Below, piece by piece: positions 51,115-64,000 of a DNA stretch of 64,000 bases (the stretch's first letter is position 1; each line of letters opens with the position of its first letter). Under the pieces are notes generated by a model. It had not been told where the DNA came from. It saw only the letters and a program-made list of their open reading frames with translations, and ran no database searches. The DNA comes from Rhodospirillales bacterium. Its GTDB lineage: Bacteria; Pseudomonadota; Alphaproteobacteria; Reyranellales; Reyranellaceae. The stretch spans positions 1 to 64,000 of the forward strand of contig WHTW01000005.1 in assembly GCA_009377525.1 (NCBI GenBank), written 5' to 3'. Position numbers and translations under genes: made by a program.

Positions 51115-52323
51115 CTACAGGCCCAAGACAGCCTTGGCAACAATATTTCGCTGAATCTCGTTCGATCCCGCGTAGATCGTGGAAGCGCGGTTGTTGAGAT
51201 AAAGCGGCATGGCCGTGATCCCCCACTCCGGCGTCATCGTCGGATGGTTGTGGCCAAGCGTGCGCGCCTCCGGCTCGAACGGCGCGGCATACCAGGCTAG
51301 CGCTTCGACGCCGAGATGGTCGAGCTTCTGGAGGGTCTCGCTGCCGCGGATCTTCATGACCGACGAGACCGCGCCGGGATTCTTGCCGCGGCTCAGGTCG
51401 GACAGGACCTGCATCTCGATCATCTCCAGCGCCTGGATCTCCATCTCGGTTTCGGCCAGCCGCTCGGCAAAGGTGCGTTCTTTGATCAGGCGGCCGGTGC
51501 CGTCCGAGGCCTCCTCGCAGGCGATGCGCCTGATGTCCTCGATGCGGGCATAGAGGTTCGGCGTGTAGGCATCGCCGCCGCGCTCGAACTCGAGCAGGTA
51601 CTTGGCGACCGTCCAGCCAGCATTCTCCGGGCCGATGCGGTTGGCAATGGGCGTGCGCACGTTGTCGAAGAACACCTGGTTGACCTCGTGGTCGCCGGCC
51701 AGGGTGACGATCGGCTTCACCGTCAGGCCGGGCGTCTTCATCGAATCGATCAGCACGAAGGAGATGCCGTCCTGCGGCTTGTCCTCGGTCGCGGTGCGCA
51801 CCAGGCAGAACATGTGATCGGCGACGTGCGCACCGGTCGTCCAGATCTTGGTGCCGTTGATCACGTAGTCGTCGCCGTCGCGCACGGCGCGCGTCTTGAG
51901 GCTGGCGAGGTCGGAACCCGACCCCGGCTCGGAATAGCCCTGGCAGAACATGATGTCGCCTGACACGATTCTGGGCAGGTACTTGGCTTTCTGCTCGGAT
52001 GTGCCGAACTTCATGATCACCGGCCCGACCATGCGGATGCCCATGGCGAAGATGCGCGGCGCATCGACGGCAATGCATTCGCGGGCGAAGATGTAGCGTT
52101 GGGTGGCGCTCCAGCCGGTACCGCCATATTCCGTGGGCCACGCCGGCGCCGACCAGCCGCGCCGGGCCAGCACCTTGTGCCAGCGCATGCCGGCGTCGAC
52201 GTCGGCGAACACGCCACCGGTCTTGCGGCCGGCCTCGCGTAAGTCCTCCGTAAGATTCTCGTCGAGGAAGCGGCGCACCTCGTCGCGGAAGGCTTCGTCC
52301 TGCGGGCTGAGGGCCAAGTCCAT
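51115..52323 (-). CDS. Acyl-CoA dehydrogenase
   Basis: A 402-residue FAD-dependent acyl-CoA dehydrogenase. Diagnostic blocks are the substrate/flavin loop MFCQGYSEPGSGSDLASLKT near residue 130, GTKIWTTGAHVADHMFC near residue 160 and VFFDNVRTPIANRIGPENAG near residue 220. The ending NRASTIYAGSNEIQRNIVAK contains the FAD-contacting Y-x-G-S-N-E-I-Q. The ATG follows GGAGGAA. It feeds electrons to the respiratory chain through ETF. It is preceded by the divergent DUF1194 gene and followed by the adenylation-carrier-thioesterase gene, which might share a small-acid pathway (weak inference). Confidence 0.95.
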   Translation of the reverse strand: MDLALSPQDEAFRDEVRRFLDENLTEDLREAGRKTGGVFADVDAGMRWHKVLARRGWSAPAWPTEYGGTGWSATQRYIFARECIAVDAPRIFAMGIRMVGPVIMKFGTSEQKAKYLPRIVSGDIMFCQGYSEPGSGSDLASLKTRAVRDGDDYVINGTKIWTTGAHVADHMFCLVRTATEDKPQDGISFVLIDSMKTPGLTVKPIVTLAGDHEVNQVFFDNVRTPIANRIGPENAGWTVAKYLLEFERGGDAYTPNLYARIEDIRRIACEEASDGTGRLIKERTFAERLAETEMEIQALEMIEMQVLSDLSRGKNPGAVSSVMKIRGSETLQKLDHLGVEALAWYAAPFEPEARTLGHNHPTMTPEWGITAMPLYLNNRASTIYAGSNEIQRNIVAKAVLGL

Positions 52324-52457
52324 GCGTTTCCTCCGGCAATCTTTCCCCAAAGGCTACCGGCGCTTGCTCGGCGGAGTCCAGCATGCGGCTGGCCGGGACT
52401 TCCGACGGGCGGTATGGTTCTTGCCTGATCGTCCGCATCCGACCGCGGAGTCGCCTC

Positions 52458-53366
52458 ATGGCCAAGCTGCTGCGCCTCGTTGCCCTCAGTCTCCTCCTCG
52501 CCTTTTCGGCGAGCGCCCAGGACAAGAAAGAAGTCGACCTGGCGCTGGCGCTGGCCATCGACATCTCGGGCAGCATCGATCCTGACGAGGCCAAGCTGCA
52601 ACGCGACGGCTACGTCCAGGCGTTCCGTGACCCGGTGATCGTCAAGGCAATCCTGGGCGGCAGCCACGGCCGCATCGCCGTCGCCTACTATGAATGGTCC
52701 GACGCCTGGGTGCAGCGCCTGCTGGTCGACTGGACGCTGCTCGATTCAGAACCGGCGATCATGTCGTTCACCACGCGGCTCGCCAACGCGCCGATCTCGA
52801 TCGCCCGCCGCACCTCGATCAGCGGCGCCATTCGCTACGCCATCCCGCTGTTCGGCCGCAGTCCCTACGAGGCCGAGCGCAAGGTGCTCGACATCTCGGG
52901 CGACGGCTCGAACAACGACGGCGGGTTGGTGACCGACATGCGCTACGAGGCGCTGAAGGAGCGCATCGTCATCAACGGGCTGCCGATCATGAACGACCGG
53001 CCCAACCCGTTCGGCTTCCCGAGCGAGTCCGATCTCGACAAGTACTACCTGCACTGCGTCACCGGCGGGCCGCGCTCCTTCGTCGAGGTCGCCAAGAACT
53101 TCGAGGACTTTCCCCGCGCCGTGCGCAAGAAGCTCCTGCAGGAGGTGGCCGACGCCGGCCCCGAACTCGGTCCGATGAGCGACTTCGATATCGCCCGCGG
53201 TCTCCTGCGCGATGGCGCCCAGCTCGCGCAAAGCGGCCGCCGGCCGATGCGTGGCGAGGACGACTACACGCGCTTCATCCGGCCGGAGTATGAGCTGGGC
53301 TGCGACGTCGGCGAGCGGCGCAGCCGCGAGTTCTGGCAGCGCCGCTTCGGCGTCACGCCGGACTGA
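52458..53366 (+). CDS. DUF1194 (von Willebrand factor A-like) exported protein
   Basis: A 302-residue exported protein. Residues 1-20 are a signal peptide (MAKLLRLVALSLLLAFSASA). The vWA-like domain begins ALAIDISGSIDPDEAKLQRD, with the metal-site DxSxS (DISGS) near residue 33, and continues GRIAVAYYEWSDAWVQRLLV and VLDISGDGSNNDGG near residue 150, the second metal loop. Members are found mainly in alphaproteobacteria and have no defined role, though the metal site suggests protein-protein adhesion in the periplasm. ATG 52458 leaves a normal signal peptide. It diverges from the acyl-CoA dehydrogenase gene. Confidence 0.9.
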   Translation: MAKLLRLVALSLLLAFSASAQDKKEVDLALALAIDISGSIDPDEAKLQRDGYVQAFRDPVIVKAILGGSHGRIAVAYYEWSDAWVQRLLVDWTLLDSEPAIMSFTTRLANAPISIARRTSISGAIRYAIPLFGRSPYEAERKVLDISGDGSNNDGGLVTDMRYEALKERIVINGLPIMNDRPNPFGFPSESDLDKYYLHCVTGGPRSFVEVAKNFEDFPRAVRKKLLQEVADAGPELGPMSDFDIARGLLRDGAQLAQSGRRPMRGEDDYTRFIRPEYELGCDVGERRSREFWQRRFGVTPD

Positions 53367-53367
53367 T

Positions 53368-53811
53368 CTAGGTTGGGTTCATCGGGTAGTCGTAACGGAT
53401 GAACCCCGCGAAGCGCGCTACCTTGTCGTAGAGGCCGCGGGCGCGGACATTGTGCTGCTGCGTCAGCCAGTAGTAGCGCGGGCAACCGTGCGCCTGCGCC
53501 GCGCCGGCGACCGCCTCGATCAAGAGCCGCGCCGCGCCCTGCCCGCGCATCGCCTCGTCGACGAACAGGTCGGCGAGATAGCAGACATCGTCGAACCAGA
53601 TGCTGGGATGGAAGAAATAGTGGGCGATGCCGATGACGCGGCCGTCGAGCCGCGCCGCCAGGCCATGCAGCACGTCGGCCCCCAGCAGCCGGCGCCAGGC
53701 GCGGTCGTAGTCGGCGTCGGGCAGAACCCGCTCATAGAAGGCGTTGTAGCCGACAGCGAGCGGCTGCCAGACTTGGCGGTCATCTTCGCGAAGGAGTGTG
53801 ATCTCGATCAT
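53368..53811 (-). CDS. GNAT family N-acetyltransferase
   Basis: A 147-residue GNAT enzyme. It shows the start ITLLREDDRQVWQPLAVGYN, the beta-4 strand and acetyl-CoA loop YLADLFVDEAMRGQGAARLL (RGQGAA near residue 93), and the final Tyr-containing helix in NVRARGLYDKVARFAGFIRY. The substrate is unknown; relatives acetylate amines or protein N-termini. It converges on the DUF1194 gene with one base between stops, and is 22 bases downstream of the DUF1428 gene on the same strand. Confidence 0.92.
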   Translation of the reverse strand: MIEITLLREDDRQVWQPLAVGYNAFYERVLPDADYDRAWRRLLGADVLHGLAARLDGRVIGIAHYFFHPSIWFDDVCYLADLFVDEAMRGQGAARLLIEAVAGAAQAHGCPRYYWLTQQHNVRARGLYDKVARFAGFIRYDYPMNPT

Positions 53812-53833
53812 GCCCCGCTTGTAACGCGACCGA

Positions 53834-54193
53834 TCAGAACTCCACCAGCGTCTTGAAGCCGCCGTAGGCCATACGCTTCATGTCGAACGGCATCTCCTTG
53901 GGCATGCCCGGGCCCGTCAGGCGCTTGTCGGCCATCACCTTCGCGTTGACCTTGTCGCGATGGGCGCGCGACTTGTAGACGATGTAGGAGAACACCACCG
54001 TCTCGCCAGGCTTGGTCTTGGCGAGCTTGGGGAACGGCAGGCCCATCTTCACCTTGAGGTCGTCGCCCACGCATTCGCGATAGTCGAGCGCGCCATGCTC
54101 GCGCCACACCTTGCCGGCCTTGATCGCCATCTTCTTGTAGATCGCGAGCTTCCTCTTCGGCACGACCAGGACGAAACCATCGACATAGGACAT
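53834..54193 (-). CDS. DUF1428 family protein
   Basis: A 119-residue protein with the DUF1428 opening SYVDGFVLVVPKRKLAIYKK, the core ECVGDDLKVKMGLPFPKLAK, FSYIVYKSRAHRDKVNAKVM, and the ending MPFDMKRMAYGGFKTLVEF. The fold is a dimeric ferredoxin-like alpha/beta barrel. No enzymatic role is established for the family. It probably forms a transcription unit with the downstream GNAT gene. Confidence 0.92.
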   Translation of the reverse strand: MSYVDGFVLVVPKRKLAIYKKMAIKAGKVWREHGALDYRECVGDDLKVKMGLPFPKLAKTKPGETVVFSYIVYKSRAHRDKVNAKVMADKRLTGPGMPKEMPFDMKRMAYGGFKTLVEF

Positions 54194-54320
54194 CGGTACA
54201 CTCCCTGATACTTAACTCAATAGTTCACAATTAGCAGCCGCGTCTGGCCTGTCAATCGCGCGGCGACGGTTCGATGCACGCCGCAACGACGAACGGTCTT
54301 TGCCGGGCATGGTTCCGCCC

Positions 54321-54530
54321 ATGTCCGCCATCGATCATTCCTTCATCCACGCCGACCCCGCACCGGCTTTACGCCGCCGCCTTCGGCCGCTCGCTGCGCT
54401 GATCATCTGGCATCACCGCCATCGCACCCGGCGGCAGCTGCGCGAGCTGGACAGCCGGCAACTCGACGACGTCGGCATCGATCCGGCGGCCCGGCGGGCC
54501 GAAATCGCCAAGTGGTTCTGGCAGCCCTAA
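54321..54530 (+). CDS. DUF1127 small protein
   Basis: A 69-residue basic protein with the DUF1127 (YjiS-like) pattern at its C-terminal half: RTRRQLRELDSRQLDDVGID, then IAKWFWQP. Small DUF1127 proteins in alphaproteobacteria can bind RNA and affect phosphate metabolism and sRNA turnover; that role is known for some relatives but not shown here. The start may be ATG 54309 or 54321. Its last four bases overlap the stop of the convergent lysR gene. Confidence 0.78.
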   Translation: MSAIDHSFIHADPAPALRRRLRPLAALIIWHHRHRTRRQLRELDSRQLDDVGIDPAARRAEIAKWFWQP

Positions 54531-55414
54531 CCCTTGAGCACGGGCAACGTCTTCAGCCGCTTGGCCGCAAAGTCGACGAAGGCGTCGATCTTGGGCGCGC
54601 GATGGACGCGGCCCTTGGTGACGAGGTGCACCGGCAGCGGCGGCATCTCCCAGGGCTGCAGCAGGCGCACCAGCTTGCCGGTCAAAAGCTCGTCGGCCAC
54701 CTGGTAGGACAGGAGCTGAGCCACGCCGCGGCCATCGCGCGCAGCGCGCAGGCGGGTCTCGACGTCGTCGACGCGCAGCCGTCCCATCAGGCGCGGTGGC
54801 GTGCGCAGGCCCGCAAAGCGCCAATCCATGACACTTCGCGCGGTCCCCAGGATCGCCTCGTGACGCGCCAGATCGCCCGGCGCGCGCGGCACGCCGCGGC
54901 GCTTGAGATAGGCCGGGCTTGCCACCCACAGCCGGCGCACATGGCCGACCAGCCGCGCCGACAGCGTCGAATCCGCGAGCGGGCCGATGCGCAGGGCGAC
55001 GTCGATGCCCTCGTCTATGAGATCGATGTTGCGGTCAGCCAGCAGCAGCTCGACCTCGACACCCGCATGTTCATCGAGGAAGCGCGCCACGATCGGCGCG
55101 ATATGGCGGCGGCCGAACTGCACCGGTGCGGTGATCCGAAGCAATCCGCGCACCGGCGCCTCGCGCGCTCCGGCCGTCGCTGCCTCGTAATCGGCCGTGA
55201 GCCCGCGCGCCTTGTCGTAGAAGGCGCGGCCCGCCTCGGTCGGCGCCAGCCGGCGTGTCGTGCGGTCGACCAGCCGCACGCCGAGGCGATCTTCCAGCGC
55301 CGCCAGGGCGCGGGTGACCGCAGGCGGCGAGCGACGCAATCGCGCCGCGGCGCGCGCCAGGCTGCCCGCCTCGACAATGCGTACGAAGATCGCCAGCTCG
55401 TCAAGCCGGTCCAT
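54527..55414 (-). CDS. LysR family transcriptional regulator
   Basis: A 295-residue LysR regulator. The N-terminal HTH is FVRIVEAGSLARAAARLRRS and PPAVTRALAALEDRLGVRLV; the effector domain follows (about 90-295) with RGLLRITAPVQFGRRHIAPI. This looks like the CrgA/DsdC-like branch with aliphatic or aromatic effectors. It is divergent from the GFA-PNPOx gene pair across 93 bases, which are AT-rich and hold the likely binding site, so it probably controls them. ATG 55414 is the natural start; the longer frame crosses that promoter. Confidence 0.92.
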   Translation of the reverse strand: MDRLDELAIFVRIVEAGSLARAAARLRRSPPAVTRALAALEDRLGVRLVDRTTRRLAPTEAGRAFYDKARGLTADYEAATAGAREAPVRGLLRITAPVQFGRRHIAPIVARFLDEHAGVEVELLLADRNIDLIDEGIDVALRIGPLADSTLSARLVGHVRRLWVASPAYLKRRGVPRAPGDLARHEAILGTARSVMDWRFAGLRTPPRLMGRLRVDDVETRLRAARDGRGVAQLLSYQVADELLTGKLVRLLQPWEMPPLPVHLVTKGRVHRAPKIDAFVDFAAKRLKTLPVLKG

Positions 55415-55507
55415 TGGATTATTCCATTTCGAGAAAGAGTGATTTGTACATTGCTGATCTTTTCGGTGCAAACCGTCCGACCTAGCTTGAGGGCGACGGA
55501 GGACACC

Positions 55508-55903
55508 ATGCTCACCGGAAGCTGCTTGTGCGGCGCCGTCGCCTACGAAGCCGACGCCCCTCTCGAACGCATCGTCCATTGCCATTGCCAGACCTGCCGC
55601 AAGACCCACGGCAGCGCCTTCTCGTCCGTGACCGCCGTGCCACGCGAAAAATTCCACTGGGTTCGCGGCGAGGACCGGCTGGGGGCCATCGAATCCTCGC
55701 CCGGCAAGTTCCGCCGCTTCTGTACGCAGTGCGGTTCGCACATCATGGCCGAGCGCGTCGCCCAGCCCGTGGTGCTGCTGCGGCTGGGCTGCCTCGACAC
55801 GCCGGTCACCGATCGCCCGCAGGTCCATATCTGGCGATCCGACGCAGCACCCTGGTACGACCCCAAGCAGCAGTTCGCCGAGAAGCCTCAGGGACTCACA
55901 TGA
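55508..55903 (+). CDS. GFA family protein (glutathione-dependent formaldehyde-activating-like)
   Basis: A 131-residue zinc protein of the GFA/Mss4-like fold. Zinc ligands are visible as C6 and C8 in TGSCLCGAVAYE, the pair in HCHCQTCRKTHGSAF near residue 25 and the final pair in FCTQCGSHIMAE near residue 80. Founding members speed glutathione-formaldehyde adduct formation, but many homologues have no proven reaction. Its stop overlaps the start of the next gene (ATGA). It is divergent from a LysR gene that probably regulates both. Confidence 0.9.
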   Translation: MLTGSCLCGAVAYEADAPLERIVHCHCQTCRKTHGSAFSSVTAVPREKFHWVRGEDRLGAIESSPGKFRRFCTQCGSHIMAERVAQPVVLLRLGCLDTPVTDRPQVHIWRSDAAPWYDPKQQFAEKPQGLT

Positions 55904-56805
55904 CGTTTCTCGCCTTCCACGAGGACGAGGCAAGGGCGCAGGCGCTGGCCGGCCACCAGCGCGCCGGGCGCGTCGCCATCCGGCCGTTCATGCCCGACCA
56001 GCATCGCCAGTTCTTCGCGCTGCTGCCCTACCTCTTCGTCGCCACGCTGGACGCCGAAGGCTGGCCGATGGCCTCGGTGCTGACCGGCGATCCGGGTTTT
56101 ATGCAATCGCCCGATCCGACGACTCTCAGCATCGCCGCCCTGCCGGCACCCGGCGATCCGGCCGCGTCGACCTTCACGGCCAGCGCCGAGATCGGGCTTT
56201 TGGGCCTCGACTTCACCACCCGCCGGCGCAACCGCGCCAACGGGCGCCTGGTCGCCGTCGACAACGGGCTCACCGTCGAGATCGCCCAGAGCTTCGGCAA
56301 TTGCGCGCAGTACATCCAGACGCGCGAGCCGTCGCCGCGCGCCGCGGCCGGCGCACCGGTCGAGCGTCTCGATCATCTCGACGACCCCGCGCGCGCCCTG
56401 ATCGCTGCGTCCGACACCTTCTTCGTCGCCAGCCGCTCGCGGGCCGGGATCGACGACGGCGGCCTCGACATGTCGCACCGCGGCGGTAAGCCGGGCTTCG
56501 TCGGCGCGGTGGACGATACGCTGGCCATCCCCGACTTCCGCGGCAACCGCTTCTACAACACGCTGGGCAACCTTCTAGGCGACCCGCGCGCCGGCCTGCT
56601 GTTCATCGACTTCGCCTCGGGCGACATCCTGCAGCTCCAGGGCCGGGCGACGATCGACTGGCATCCCGAGGGCAACGGCCCGGCCGGCGCCCAGCGTCTG
56701 TGGCGGGTATCGGTCGACCGGGCCTGGCGGCGGCGCGGCGCCTTTCCCTTCGCCTGGCGCTTCGGCGATTATGCGCCGACCACGCTCACGACCGGTACCT
56801 GGTGA
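55900..56805 (+). CDS. Pyridoxamine 5'-phosphate oxidase-like flavin protein
   Basis: A 301-residue protein of the split-barrel PNPOx-like family. An N-terminal barrel (MPDQHRQFFALLPYLFVATL, then DAEGWPMASVLTGDPGFMQS) and a second unit from about residue 165 (DTFFVASRSRAGIDDGGLDM, then SHRGGKPGFVGAVDDTLAIP) are both present. Family members bind FMN and reduce or sense small molecules. In some relatives this region is fused to a ferredoxin reductase module, which is absent here. It is translationally coupled to the GFA gene (ATGA) and probably under LysR control. Confidence 0.83.
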   Translation: MTFLAFHEDEARAQALAGHQRAGRVAIRPFMPDQHRQFFALLPYLFVATLDAEGWPMASVLTGDPGFMQSPDPTTLSIAALPAPGDPAASTFTASAEIGLLGLDFTTRRRNRANGRLVAVDNGLTVEIAQSFGNCAQYIQTREPSPRAAAGAPVERLDHLDDPARALIAASDTFFVASRSRAGIDDGGLDMSHRGGKPGFVGAVDDTLAIPDFRGNRFYNTLGNLLGDPRAGLLFIDFASGDILQLQGRATIDWHPEGNGPAGAQRLWRVSVDRAWRRRGAFPFAWRFGDYAPTTLTTGTW

Positions 56806-56808
56806 CCG

Positions 56809-57246
56809 TCAGTCCTTGGCCTTGCGCAGCCGCGCCGCCATGGCCTCGAGCGCCAGCAGGTAGGAATCGACGCCGAAGCCCGCGATCATGCCGACCGCGG
56901 CTTCGGAGGTGACGGAGCCGTAGCCGCGCTTTTCAATGTTCGTCATGTGGATTTCGATGGCCGGCGCGTTGATCGACCTCAGGCAGTCGCGCAGGGCGTG
57001 CCCGGCATGCAGGAAGCCCGCCGGGTTGAACAGGATGCCGTCGATGTTTGCCCGGTCGGCCCGATAGATCGCCGACACCGCCTCGCCTTCGGTGTTGGTG
57101 TAGAGGATATCCAGACTGACATCGAGCTCGCGCGCCCGCCGACGCAGGATGGCGTCGAGGTCCTTGGCCGAAGTCGTTCCATAGAGCTCAGGTTGGCGGC
57201 GGCCCAGATACTCCATGTTGGCGCCCTGGATCAGCAGCAGCTTCAT
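56809..57246 (-). CDS. aroQ: Type II 3-dehydroquinate dehydratase family protein (AroQ-like)
   Basis: A 145-residue flavodoxin-like protein similar to AroQ, the dodecameric dehydratase of the shikimate pathway. Retained features are LGRRQPELYG (Arg and Tyr of the active site), His in FLHAGHALRDCL near residue 75 and EIHMTNIEKRG with His near residue 98. Differences from typical AroQ are notable: GANMEYLG for GPNLNxLG, FNPAGF for INPGA, and the lid reads NIEKRGYGSVTSEAAVG where AREEFRxxS is normal. It may be a paralogue with another substrate. ATG 57246 is chosen over GTG 57252. It stands 166 bases downstream of gltD on the same strand. Confidence 0.75.
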   Translation of the reverse strand: MKLLLIQGANMEYLGRRQPELYGTTSAKDLDAILRRRARELDVSLDILYTNTEGEAVSAIYRADRANIDGILFNPAGFLHAGHALRDCLRSINAPAIEIHMTNIEKRGYGSVTSEAAVGMIAGFGVDSYLLALEAMAARLRKAKD

Positions 57247-57412
57247 CGACACCCCAATAAGACGCGGCAGGACCTCCCCAGGCGCCTGCCACCGACGCTG
57301 GACGAAGTCTAAAGCAATTCTCGTGAAAACTGAAAGTGTTGTGAGGCCAATGGCGGCTATCGGTCGATTATTGCAGCCATGACCATTCTGCAGCGCTCTG
57401 CGAAGACCGGAG

Positions 57413-58864
<1,452 letters not shown>

Positions 58865-58875
58865 CAGCGGCCTCC

Positions 58876-58969
58876 GTCGTCTCGACTGGAGCACGAAGCG
58901 CGGAGCGGAGAGACCTTTTCTGCCGCAGGCAAGGCCCCTCGGCTACGCTTCGCTCCGCTCGGGGCGACG
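58876..58969. repeat. Imperfect inverted repeat between gltB and gltD
   Basis: The ends GTCGTCTCGACTGGAGCACG and CGCTTCGCTCCGCTCGGGGCGAC pair with several mismatches around AGACCTTTTC. It belongs to the same dispersed class as 40094-40213. It lies between two cotranscribed genes and could modulate gltD expression by attenuation or mRNA processing. Confidence 0.7.
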
Positions 58970-59002
58970 GCTCTTGTCATTACATACACTCTTGTTGTTC
59001 CT

Positions 59003-63658
<4,656 letters not shown>

Positions 63659-63813
63659 CGAATTCTGTCCTGCAGCCCCCCGGCGCAGTTCCCCCGGGAA
63701 CCATGTCGTTATCAGGCATTATTAGCGCGGCGGCTACGCCCGACGAAAGCAATTGTTGCGACGCAAAAGCCGCTGTAATTTCAAGCGGCCTGCCTCGGGG
63801 AGTTGCCAGAAAG

Positions 63814-64000
63814 ATGTCGTTTCCGTTGCTTTGCCGCTCGGCGATCTGCATTGCGGTCGTGGCCCTGACCGGCCTTTCCGCCTCCGGCTGCTCGCCGACG
63901 CCCAGCGTCGCGACGGCGTGGACCGGGCCGGGCTGGTACTTGCAGAAGAACAATCTCATCCAGCTCTCCGGCAACTCGTATTTCGGCGGTCCCTGGACCT
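63814..64000 (+). CDS. Putative lipoprotein, 5' part only
   Basis: A reading frame from ATG 63814 that runs off the window. The N-terminus (MSFPLLCRSAICIAVVALTG then LSASGC) is a signal peptide with a lipobox, LSASGC, so the mature protein would start at a lipidated Cys and sit in the envelope. The visible mature part is SPTPSVATAWTGPGWYLQKN, with Trp/Gly-rich text resembling small envelope proteins. It diverges from gltB, with 155 bases between starts. Confidence 0.65.
   Translation, partial: MSFPLLCRSAICIAVVALTGLSASGCSPTPSVATAWTGPGWYLQKNNLIQLSGNSYFGGPWT

Noticed and set aside
54512-55507. Long plus-strand frame leading into the GFA protein
   Set aside because: This part is antisense to lysR. 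The GFA domain starts cleanly at ATG 55508 with its first zinc ligands near residue 6.
63659-63813. Riboswitch or sigma-54 promoter upstream of gltB
   Set aside because: I looked for a GG-N10-GC promoter and a glutamine-type leader but found no convincing match on either strand.

Overview
The window is high-GC DNA with dense genes on both strands and almost no strand bias. It looks like the chromosome of a soil-type alphaproteobacterium. Indications are two ChvI-like response regulators, several crotonase-fold enzymes, a CbpA/CbpM pair, many glutathione-S-transferase, VOC and MFS genes, and palindromic intergenic repeats. A Reyranella- or Rhodospirillales-like source is my inference; there is no rRNA or marker gene to prove it. 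I see no tRNA, rRNA, CRISPR array, prophage or transposase.

Layout. 1-7.8 kb: glutathione transferase divergent from a marR-MFS pair, a VOC protein, an orphan LivM-like permease, two enoyl-CoA hydratases, a decayed poxB and a HepT/MNT toxin-antitoxin pair. 7.9-13.2 kb: a large unrecognised protein, VOC and GNAT proteins, a cytochrome P450 and a quinone oxidoreductase. 13.2-16.6 kb: a three-gene unit made of a secreted caspase-fold protein without its catalytic dyad, a heme-c HAMP sensor and a soluble Ser/Thr kinase. 16.8-22.8 kb: pncA remnant, DHA2 exporter, amidohydrolase, YbhB protein, SDR and a LivJ-like binding protein. 22.8-26.3 kb: two ChvI-like regulators around a receiver relic, then a degenerate histidine kinase. 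26.3-34.2 kb: HpaB-type hydroxylase with an IclR regulator, an S53 peptidase, a second GST and a flavin reductase. 34.2-42.2 kb: VOC protein, Asp/Glu racemase-like isomerase, periplasmic class-II phosphodiesterase, hydrolase, luciferase-like monooxygenase, enoyl-CoA hydratase and threonine aldolase. 42.4-48.3 kb: LysE exporter, orphan molybdenum hydroxylase, lipase-like hydrolase and cbpA-cbpM. 48.4-57.2 kb: an adenylation-carrier-thioesterase protein, acyl-CoA dehydrogenase, DUF1194, GNAT, DUF1428, DUF1127, LysR with GFA and PNPOx proteins, and an AroQ homologue. 57.4-64 kb: gltD and gltB (glutamate synthase) and the start of a lipoprotein gene.

The genes are mostly peripheral catabolism, detoxification and signalling. 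The only clear housekeeping functions are glutamate synthase, the AroQ homologue and CbpA/CbpM. Two signalling loci stand out: the pseudocaspase/heme-sensor/kinase unit, and the duplicated ChvI-like locus with its degraded kinase.

Two things cut across the region. First, many intergenic gaps hold palindromes built from exchangeable hairpin modules. A separate two-hairpin element, bounded by TAGAGC and GCTCTA, occurs twice and shows compensatory changes. Some of these repeats now encode protein C-termini. Second, at least five genes carry single-base frameshifts in otherwise good reading frames, so either the locus is decaying or the assembly has residual indel errors.
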